Below are positions 1 through 4,036 of a stretch of 5,619 nt of DNA, one piece after another; the first letter of the stretch is position 1, and each line of letters opens with the position of its first letter. The stretch is from NCBI GenBank assembly GCA_030593645.1, contig JAUVGT010000329.1, positions 1-5,619 on the forward strand. The letters run 5' to 3'. Position numbers and translations under genes: made by a program. The notes beneath the pieces are model-generated. The model made no database searches, was not told the origin of the DNA, and saw nothing but the letters and a program-made list of their open reading frames with translations. Origin of the DNA: Deltaproteobacteria bacterium. GTDB lineage: Bacteria; Desulfobacterota; Desulfobacteria; Desulfobacterales; JAUVGT01.

Positions 1-1
1 A

Positions 2-223
2 AAAAAGTACTCAAAAAAAGTGAGAATCATAAAACCCGTGAGTTGTCATACATTCAGGCACAGTTTTGCCACACATTTGCTTGAGGATGGATATGATATC
101 CGGACGGTACAGGAACTTTTGGGGCATAAGGATGTGAGCACCACTATGATTTATACTCATGTATTAAACAGGGGTGGGCGCGCGGTGATCAGTCCGGTGG
201 ATAGGATGGCTAGTAAAAGATGA
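2..223 (+). CDS. intI: Integron integrase-like tyrosine recombinase, C-terminal fragment (5' end outside window)
   Basis: Tyrosine recombinases cut and rejoin DNA through a covalent 3'-phosphotyrosine; integron integrases recombine attI and attC sites to capture gene cassettes. The visible 73 codons hold the end of the catalytic domain: the HTFRH box (catalytic His and second Arg), the LLGH box with the second His, and the nucleophile Tyr in IYTH. The tail after it (HVLNRGG, then SPVDRM) is more typical of IntI than of XerC/XerD. The frame is open to the left edge, so the GTG at 20 is not a credible start for a ~320-aa protein. The IntI-specific insert between the active-site boxes would lie upstream and cannot be checked. 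Just upstream of the conserved part the residues are unusually Lys-rich around a run of seven A (13-19), so a frameshift or decay there is possible. The TGA lies in the first unit of a heptad repeat. Integron cassettes normally lie on the 5' side of intI, outside this window. A related phage or Xer-like recombinase is the alternative. Confidence 0.8.
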   Translation, partial: KKYSKKVRIIKPVSCHTFRHSFATHLLEDGYDIRTVQELLGHKDVSTTMIYTHVLNRGGRAVISPVDRMASKR

Positions 224-275
224 ACATCGAACGTCCAACGCCGAACGTCGAATGTGGAAGCGCTTCGCTTTGCCA
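216..275 (+). repeat. Heptanucleotide tandem repeat, copy 1
   Basis: After the leader AAAAGAT, 7-bp units with consensus GAACRTC run from 222 to 256. The units at 222-228, 229-235 and 243-249 match it exactly, and those at 236-242 and 250-256 are variants (CAACGCC, GAATGTG). The block closes with the 10-bp palindrome GAAGCGCTTC at 257-266 followed by GCTTT. It is in direct orientation to the copy at 1401 and inverted to the copy at 1568-1610. The integrase stop TGA (221-223) uses the G of the first unit. Confidence 0.85.
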
Positions 276-283
276 TAATAAAA

Positions 284-310
284 GGCAGGTTTAGAACCTG
301 CCCCTACGGG
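284..310. repeat. REP-like hairpin, possible serA terminator
   Basis: GGCAGGTT (284-291) and AACCTGCC (295-302) form a perfect 8-bp stem around a 3-nt loop, followed by CCTACGGG. Palindromes of this GGCAGGTT...AACCTGCC type are, from memory, common dispersed intergenic elements in bacteria. The site lies about 55 bp past the serA stop. Read on the minus strand the stem is followed by TTTATTAT, a weak U-rich tract, so it could end serA transcription. There is no T-run on the plus side, so it is unlikely to end the integrase message. Confidence 0.5.
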
Positions 311-355
311 AAATGAATAAATCACAAACAAACTGTCCCTGTTTCTGCTGTTTAA

Positions 356-1300
356 TTAAGGCGCATTGACAGCATTCACGGGGTTACCGTTTTTTAGATA
401 TTCAATGATTTGCTCGGCTACGGCTATTGCAACATTATATTGAGCCTCCTGTGTGGATGCGCCAAGGTGCGGTGTGCAGATGACACGATCCTGTTTTAAG
501 AGCGGGCTGTCGCCGGGAGGTTCAGTTACAAAGACATCGAGCGCGGCGCCTGCGACTTTTCCGGAATTAATGGCATCGTCCAGATCATTTTCATCCACAA
601 TACCACCCCGGGCGCAGTTGATGATCATGACACCGTCTTTCATTTGATCGAATGATTCTTTGTTTAGAAGACCGGTTGTTTCTTTTATTTTGGGAACATG
701 GACAGTGATGTAATCTGATCTTTTGTATAGGTCCTCCAGGGAAACACTTTCAAATCCTTCGCCTTCAATGACTTCTTTTGGAATCAGGGGGTCGTAAACA
801 ATGGCATTCATTTTTAAGCCTCTGGCACGGTCAGCGACGACAGCTCCAATTTTACCGAACCCGATGACACCCAGCGTCTTTTTGAAAACTTCCCTTCCCT
901 GGAGTTTTTTCTTGTCCCAGCGGCCGGCCTTTAGGGAGCTTGTACCCTGTGGTATATTTCGTGTCAGGGCCATCATCATAGAAATGGAATGTTCAGCTGT
1001 GGTTACCACATTTCCCATAGGGGTATTCATGACGACGACACCTTTTTTTGTTGCTGCCGGGATATCGACATTATCCAGGCCGATTCCTGCACGGCCGACA
1101 ACCTTGAGATTTTTAGCGGCATCAAGAAGATCTGCCGTGACCTTTGTGGCACTTCGAATCACAAGAGCATCATACCCGCCGATAATTTCTTTTAATGCGT
1201 CCGGTGATAGCCCGGTATTTACATCAACTTCAAACCCAGCTTCATTTTGAAATGTTTCAATCCCGATTTCTCCCAGTTTATCGCTGATCAGTACCTTCAT
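356..1300 (-). CDS. serA: D-3-phosphoglycerate dehydrogenase, short form lacking ASB and ACT domains
   Basis: Cytosolic enzyme that oxidises 3-phosphoglycerate to 3-phosphohydroxypyruvate with NAD+, the first step of serine synthesis. The 314 residues contain the substrate-binding RSATKV (49-54), the split D-isomer-specific 2-hydroxyacid dehydrogenase fold, the nucleotide-binding GFGKIG (147-152) with Asp170 closing the second Rossmann strand, and the catalytic set Arg231 (CARGG), Glu260 (TEPP) and His278 (TPHLGAST). The start is supported by AGGAG at 1307-1311, six bases from the ATG. Long-form SerA is about 525 aa; this one stops with NAVNAP, about where the allosteric substrate-binding and ACT domains would begin, and I see no remnant of them downstream. 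It may be a loss or a genuine short-form enzyme. If active it should lack serine feedback through ACT. Another 2-hydroxyacid dehydrogenase role is possible, but the motifs fit SerA well. It converges on the integrase and is transcribed from its own promoter. Confidence 0.9.
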   Translation of the reverse strand: MKVLISDKLGEIGIETFQNEAGFEVDVNTGLSPDALKEIIGGYDALVIRSATKVTADLLDAAKNLKVVGRAGIGLDNVDIPAATKKGVVVMNTPMGNVVTTAEHSISMMMALTRNIPQGTSSLKAGRWDKKKLQGREVFKKTLGVIGFGKIGAVVADRARGLKMNAIVYDPLIPKEVIEGEGFESVSLEDLYKRSDYITVHVPKIKETTGLLNKESFDQMKDGVMIINCARGGIVDENDLDDAINSGKVAGAALDVFVTEPPGDSPLLKQDRVICTPHLGASTQEAQYNVAIAVAEQIIEYLKNGNPVNAVNAP

Positions 1301-1306
1301 GATGAT

Positions 1307-1311
1307 CTCCT
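1307..1311 (-). promoter_or_regulatory. Ribosome binding site of serA
   Basis: On the minus strand this reads AGGAG, six bases before the serA ATG. It fixes the start at 1300. Confidence 0.75.
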
Positions 1312-1350
1312 AAATGTGATTTAAAAGTATTATTGTTTTGGCGAAAAAAA

Positions 1351-1379
1351 ACTATAGGGAAACAAAAATTAGGTGTCAA
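1351..1379 (-). promoter_or_regulatory. Sigma70-type promoter of serA
   Basis: On the minus strand a perfect -35 TTGACA (1374-1379) is followed, after exactly 17 bp, by TATAGT (1351-1356), one base from the consensus -10. A start site near 1344 would leave a leader of about 45 nt, with the AGGAG Shine-Dalgarno just before the ATG. This is the strongest promoter-like signal in the window. It implies that serA is transcribed independently of the Cys-rich gene and trpB2 upstream on the same strand. No transcription data are available. Confidence 0.7.
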
Positions 1380-1400
1380 GGGATAAATAGATGAACAATT

Positions 1401-1466
1401 AAAAGATGAACGTCGAACATCGAACGCCCAACATCGAACGTCGAATATGGAAGGCGCTTCGCTTTT
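1401..1466 (+). repeat. Heptanucleotide tandem repeat, copy 2
   Basis: The leader AAAAGAT (1401-1407) is followed by 7-bp units: GAACGTC at 1408-1414 and 1436-1442, GAACATC at 1415-1421, and variants GAACGCC, CAACATC and GAATATG. It ends in GAAGGCGCTTCGCTTTTC, close to the tail of copy 1. Unlike copies 1 and 3 it does not abut the 3' end of a recognisable gene. With copy 1 it brackets serA as a direct repeat; with copy 3 it forms an inverted pair. Confidence 0.85.
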
Positions 1467-1567
1467 CCTGATTTTTACTTGAATGCTGAATATAGAAAGA
1501 AAGATAAAGCAAGCATTCAGGACTTCTCAACGGCTTTTTCTACTAATAGGTGGAGCAGAGCGACATC

Positions 1568-1610
1568 ATTATTCAACGTTGGACGTTCGATGTTCGACGT
1601 TCAATCTTTT
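1568..1610 (-). repeat. Heptanucleotide tandem repeat, copy 3 (inverted)
   Basis: Read on the minus strand, the leader AAAAGATT is followed by units GAACGTC (1596-1602), GAACATC (1589-1595), GAACGTC (1582-1588) and CAACGTT (1575-1581), then degenerates. The TGA of the Cys-rich gene (1601-1603) overlaps the first unit in exactly the register seen for the integrase stop in copy 1. This copy lacks the GCGCTTCGCTTT tail of copies 1 and 2. Confidence 0.85.
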
Positions 1611-1861
1611 TTTATCTCTGTCTGTTCGAGAATTTCAACGATGCTTGTAAGTTTGTTCTTTGGTACTGAGCGTAATAGGATGTCAAATTCATTTTTTGGC
1701 AGAGTGTCTTTTAAATATCTTACAATATCAAATGTTTCCCACCAGCAGTCGATTATTTTTCCGCAGACCTGTTTGTCGGGTTCACAGGTTCGGCAGTAAT
1801 GAAAATGGATCTGCCCGCCCAGGCGAGGGCATCTGCGTTCAAGGCTTTTTTGAGAATTCAT
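1601..1861 (-). CDS. Small Cys-rich protein of unknown function (86 aa)
   Basis: An 86-aa protein with five cysteines in the first half (11, 23, 26, 33, 39): a CPRLGG segment, YCRTC, a lone Cys33, then DCWWETFD with adjacent tryptophans at 40-41. The second half is charged, Leu/Ile-rich, probably helical, and ends in KKD. There is no signal peptide or membrane segment. The CxxC pair plus flanking Cys suggests zinc or iron-sulfur binding; this is inference from spacing. I believe similar CPRLG...CW proteins of about 80-90 aa occur in Desulfobacterota, from memory and without a search. The ATG at 1861 is preceded by GGAAG (1866-1870) at a short 4-nt spacing. It lies about 150 bp downstream of trpB2 on the same strand, separated by a palindrome, so cotranscription is uncertain. 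Its stop codon is formed by the neighbouring heptad repeat. The dense Cys pattern argues that it is real. Confidence 0.65.
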   Translation of the reverse strand: MNSQKSLERRCPRLGGQIHFHYCRTCEPDKQVCGKIIDCWWETFDIVRYLKDTLPKNEFDILLRSVPKNKLTSIVEILEQTEIKKD

Positions 1862-1949
1862 GATTCTTCCAAAAAGGGGAATGACGGACGTTTTTGCGAC
1901 ATTACTTAAGGTTCGCGCAATAATAACATGACACTATAAACAGTTATAT

Positions 1950-1985
1950 TTTATCGTGCACGTGCAGGTGCACGTGCACGATAAA
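1950..1985. repeat. Perfect palindrome of four tandem GTGCAC hexamers
   Basis: TTTATCGTGCACGTGCA (1950-1966) is exactly complementary to 1969-1985, with only GG between the 17-bp arms. The core 1956-1979 is four tandem hexamers, GTGCAC three times and GTGCAG once. Because GTGCAC is itself palindromic, the array is also a palindrome. The core is almost entirely alternating purine and pyrimidine. It lies between trpB2 and the Cys-rich gene. There is no T-run on either side, so it is not a classical intrinsic terminator; a protein-binding site or dispersed repeat is more likely. Confidence 0.8.
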
Positions 1986-1992
1986 TTGAAAA

Positions 1993-2040
1993 GTGAAACA
2001 AAAGCCTGAGTACTACGTGCTCTTAACCATCTCAGGTTTT
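1993..2040 (-). terminator. Possible intrinsic terminator overlapping the trpB2 stop
   Basis: On the minus strand AAAACCTGAG (2040-2031) can pair with CTCAGG, a bulged C and TTTT (2010-2000). The 20-nt loop contains the TAG stop, and the second arm is followed by GTTTCAC, a modest U-rich tail. The loop is long and the U-tract is interrupted, so this is tentative. Confidence 0.35.
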
Positions 2041-3389
2041 GGATAATTTTCAAGTATCTTTGTACTCTCAGCCTGTTCTTCTTCACTCAGAACAAAATCG
2101 GTCAATTCACCTGCAAGATATTTGTCATATGCTGTGAGGTCAATCAAACCGTGCCCGCTCCAGTTGAACAGGATGACCTTTTCCTTGCCTTCTTCTTTGG
2201 CTTTATTTGCTTCATCAATAACACACGCAAGCGCATGATTTGTTTCAGGAGCCGCGACAACACCTTCAGTTCTGGCACAAAGAACACCCGCTTTATAGGC
2301 GGCCAGCTGTGTCACAGCTTTAGGTTCGATAATGCCTTCGGTAATAAGCTGGCTCACAGTGGGAGCCATGCCATGATACCTTAAACCACCCGCATGAATG
2401 GGTGCGGGGACAAAAGTATGACCGAGACTATGCATGGGGAGAAGCGGTGTATACCCTGCGGTATCGCCATGATCATAGGCAAAGGGTGCCCGTGTCATCG
2501 TCGGACATGCAGTCGGTTCTACAGGAAGTATATCAATATCCTTACCGTTTATTTTGTCATGTACAAAAGGAAACGCAATTCCCGCGAAATTACTGCCGCC
2601 GCCGGCGCAGCCGATTATGACATCCGGATATTCATTAATTTTTTCAAGCTGTTTTTTGGCTTCAAGACCGATGATGGTCTGGTGCAGCATGACATGATTT
2701 AAAACACTGCCCAGGGAATAACGTGTCTTGCCGGATTCATCACTGACCGCGGCTTCAACCGCTTCACTGATTGCGATTCCAAGGCTGCCCGGAGTATCCG
2801 GATCTTTTTCCAGGATGTCGCGGCCCGCCTTTGTTTCATTGCTGGGACTGGGGATACAGTTTCCGCCCCATGCGGCCATTAATGATTTCCGGTAGGGTTT
2901 TTGATCAAAACTGATTCTGACCATAAAAATCTTACATTCAAGCCCAAACTGCGAGCAGGCAAATGCCAGGGCACTGCCCCATTGACCGGCACCGGTTTCC
3001 GTTGTCAGTTTTTCAATTCCGAATTCCTTATTGTAATAGGCCTGGGGTACAGCGGTATTTGGTTTATGGCTTCCTGGAGGGCTTACACCTTCATATTTGT
3101 AATAGATCTTGGCCGGTGTATCCAGGGCTTTTTCGAGCGAATAGGCTCTGATCAGGGGTGAGGGCCGCCAGATGGAAAGAACTTTAAGGACTTCTTCCGG
3201 AATATCAATCCATCTATCGGAACTGACCTCCTGTTCGATCAGGTTCATTGGAAAAACCGGCGCCAACTGGTCCGGGGTTACTGGATTTCCATCAGGACCC
3301 AAAGGTGGATTCATCTTAATGTCCGCAAGAATGTTGTACCACTGACGCGGCATTTCGTCTTCAGTAAGCAGAACCTTTTTAGTCTCCAT
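2013..3389 (-). CDS. trpB: Tryptophan synthase beta chain, TrpB2 type
   Basis: PLP enzyme that condenses indole with L-serine to give L-tryptophan. The 458 residues carry the PLP Schiff-base lysine Lys109 in GSHKPNTA, the catalytic Glu131 in ETGAGQWG (131-138; classical TrpB usually has ETGAGQHG), the phosphate-binding GGGSN (263-267), and the late NWSGHG (409-414). The length, the N-terminal section with MNPPLGPDG, and the W in the Glu loop indicate the TrpB2 branch. That branch often occurs apart from trpA and may salvage free indole. No trpA is present here. The ATG at 3389 is chosen because AGGAGG (3395-3400) lies five bases upstream. The frame stays open for 40 more codons to 3509, but that extension lies in intergenic and repeat sequence and is not TrpB-like. 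Transcription is divergent from iorA. Confidence 0.93.
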   Translation of the reverse strand: METKKVLLTEDEMPRQWYNILADIKMNPPLGPDGNPVTPDQLAPVFPMNLIEQEVSSDRWIDIPEEVLKVLSIWRPSPLIRAYSLEKALDTPAKIYYKYEGVSPPGSHKPNTAVPQAYYNKEFGIEKLTTETGAGQWGSALAFACSQFGLECKIFMVRISFDQKPYRKSLMAAWGGNCIPSPSNETKAGRDILEKDPDTPGSLGIAISEAVEAAVSDESGKTRYSLGSVLNHVMLHQTIIGLEAKKQLEKINEYPDVIIGCAGGGSNFAGIAFPFVHDKINGKDIDILPVEPTACPTMTRAPFAYDHGDTAGYTPLLPMHSLGHTFVPAPIHAGGLRYHGMAPTVSQLITEGIIEPKAVTQLAAYKAGVLCARTEGVVAAPETNHALACVIDEANKAKEEGKEKVILFNWSGHGLIDLTAYDKYLAGELTDFVLSEEEQAESTKILENYPKPEMVKST

Positions 3390-3394
3390 GATAC

Positions 3395-3400
3395 CCTCCT
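3395..3400 (-). promoter_or_regulatory. Ribosome binding site deciding the trpB2 start
   Basis: On the minus strand this is a perfect AGGAGG, five bases from the ATG at 3389. It decides between this start and the longer open frame that begins at 3509 inside a repeat. Confidence 0.85.
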
Positions 3401-3430
3401 TATTAATTATGTTGTTAGATATGAAATACC

Positions 3431-3443
3431 CAGGTTTTACCTG
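3431..3443. promoter_or_regulatory. Small inverted repeat upstream of trpB2
   Basis: CAGGT and ACCTG flank TTT as a 13-bp inverted repeat, 42 bp before the trpB2 ATG. It sits where an operator could act, but I see no convincing -35/-10 pair around it, and a short palindrome like this may be chance. Confidence 0.2.
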
Positions 3444-3453
3444 AACTTCTATT

Positions 3454-3578
3454 GACGGTTTCGTAAAAAGTCCAACTTCTGCGTTGTGCTGCATTTCGCA
3501 ATCATTCAACGTACGATAAGTACGCTTCTTGATTACGAAATTTGCACGCCTTGAATTTGAACTTTTTACGAAACCGTC
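3454..3578. mobile_element. 125-bp palindromic MITE-like element A
   Basis: GACGGTTTCGTAAAAAGT (3454-3471) is perfectly complementary to 3561-3578. The inner arms continue to pair imperfectly: CATTTCGCAATC near 3492 against GATTACGAAATTTG near 3531. They meet at CGTAC-GATAA-GTACG (3510-3524), so the whole 125 bp folds as one long hairpin centred near 3517. It has no gene; the 5' extension of the trpB2 frame crosses its left part. It is typical of a non-autonomous palindromic element. No target duplication is obvious. Confidence 0.7.
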
Positions 3579-3584
3579 TCATTC

Positions 3585-3604
3585 GGACTTTTTACGAGAC
3601 CATC
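3585..3604. repeat. Solitary end of a second element-A copy
   Basis: GGACTTTTTACGAGACCATC matches the right end of element A (3559-3578) at 17 of 20 positions, in the same orientation, 26 bp further right. No matching left arm with the same variant bases is seen, so it looks like a remnant or a nested insertion scar. Confidence 0.6.
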
Positions 3605-3655
3605 TCTATTAACCATCATAAAATATAGATAATCTCATAATAAGAGATATTATCA

Positions 3656-3799
3656 GAAGTGGTTTCAAAATCTCCCCTCAGATCCAGTTTCGGCGTTGGA
3701 GCGAATTTTTCAATCCTCGAAATATGTTGTATATTCCTGTGGTTGAAATATTCGCTCCGCCTTGAACTTAGCCCTGATCGAAGGTTTTGAAACCACTTC
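3656..3799. mobile_element. 144-bp palindromic MITE-like element B
   Basis: GAAGTGGTTTCAAAA (3656-3670) is perfectly complementary to 3785-3799. The inner arms pair imperfectly, with a strong block GGAGCGAATTTTTCAA (near 3698-3713) against TTGAAATATTCGCTCC (near 3743-3758). The centre AATAT-GTTGT-ATATT (3721-3735) is itself palindromic. The arms differ from element A in sequence, so this is a separate family. A 61-codon open frame across it on the minus strand is a by-product of the palindrome and not a gene. Confidence 0.7.
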
Positions 3800-3896
3800 A
3801 AGTATCTTGGAGTCTAACTGCTGCTTTCTTAAACCATGACCACCTTTAAAACAATCAAAATCAGTATCGAATTTAAAAACCAGTTCCCAATTTAAC

Positions 3897-3923
3897 TTGA
3901 CTTTATCCTGTATACTGTATACA
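3897..3923 (+). promoter_or_regulatory. Candidate promoter of iorA
   Basis: TTGACT (3897-3902) and TATACA (3918-3923) are good hexamers, but the spacer is only 15 bp. Transcription would start near 3930 and cover the leader ORF and iorA. The -10 lies inside the GTATAC palindrome, so binding there would block it. Confidence is limited by the short spacer. Confidence 0.4.
3909..3923. promoter_or_regulatory. Operator-like inverted repeat TGTATAC-T-GTATACA
   Basis: A 15-bp near-perfect dyad with 7-bp arms around one T, also readable as two tandem TGTATAC units. It resembles the TTGTATACAA-type operators of GntR-family (FCD) regulators. It overlaps the candidate iorA -10. No regulator gene is in the window, so the binding protein is unknown. 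Confidence 0.4.
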
Positions 3924-3967
3924 AAGCGTAGTCAATCAAATAATTCATATTTTGCAAAGGATGTGTC

Positions 3968-4036
3968 ATGAATCAGGAAAAAACACTGTACCAAATAAAT
4001 TTCAATCCTTTGAATAGGACCATGGAGGTTATGTGA
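3968..4036 (+). CDS. 22-codon leader ORF overlapping the iorA start
   Basis: An ATG at 3968 with AAAGG seven bases upstream opens a 22-residue frame starting MNQEKTLYQ and ending TMEVM. Its TGA (4034-4036) overlaps the GTG start of iorA (4033-4035). The overlap is the classic geometry for translational coupling, and the iorA Shine-Dalgarno GGAGG (4024-4028) lies inside this ORF. The peptide has one Tyr and one Phe and no Trp, so it does not look like a tryptophan attenuator. It resembles nothing I recognise. It may be a coupling leader, a small protein, or chance. Confidence 0.4.
   Translation: MNQEKTLYQINFNPLNRTMEVM
4024..4028 (+). promoter_or_regulatory. Ribosome binding site deciding the iorA GTG start
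   Basis: GGAGG lies four bases before GTG 4033. The tempting ATG at 4031 is followed at once by TGA, and the in-frame ATG at 4054 is 25 bases away, so GTG is the better start. Confidence 0.65.

Larger units (their letters stand above)
1401..1610. repeat. 210-bp inverted-repeat unit, possible miniature mobile element
   Basis: Bases 1408-1432 and the reverse complement of 1578-1602 agree at 24 of 25 positions. The outer AAAAGAT/AAAAGATT extends each arm to about 32 bp. The interior of about 145 bp (1433-1577) has no credible gene. It holds a smaller inverted repeat, TGAATGCT (1480-1487) against AGCATTCA (1512-1519). The structure has the geometry of a MITE, but two independent repeat copies that happen to face each other would look the same. 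No target-site duplication is evident. Confidence 0.5.

Noticed and set aside
330..344. AAACTGTCCCTGTTT as a regulatory palindrome
   Set aside because: Only four bases pair in each arm; too weak to call.
1426..1584. Possible attC site
   Set aside because: GCCCAAC (1426) and GTTGGAC (1578) match the RYYYAAC/GTTRRRY cores, but both fall out of the heptad repeat, the span is longer than usual for attC, and the inner L-boxes are not seen. It also lies on the 3' side of the integrase, where cassettes are not expected.
1479..1799. 106-aa plus-strand ORF
   Set aside because: It crosses the inverted repeat and overlaps the Cys-rich gene antisense; its composition is not protein-like.
3390..3509. 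Forty-codon N-terminal extension of trpB2
   Set aside because: It runs through element A and spacer DNA, is not TrpB-like, and the perfect AGGAGG precedes the internal ATG at 3389.
3616..3801. 61-aa minus-strand ORF
   Set aside because: It spans palindromic element B and has no protein-like features or ribosome binding site.
4031..4033. ATG as the iorA start
   Set aside because: The next codon is TGA; this ATG is the last sense codon of the leader ORF.
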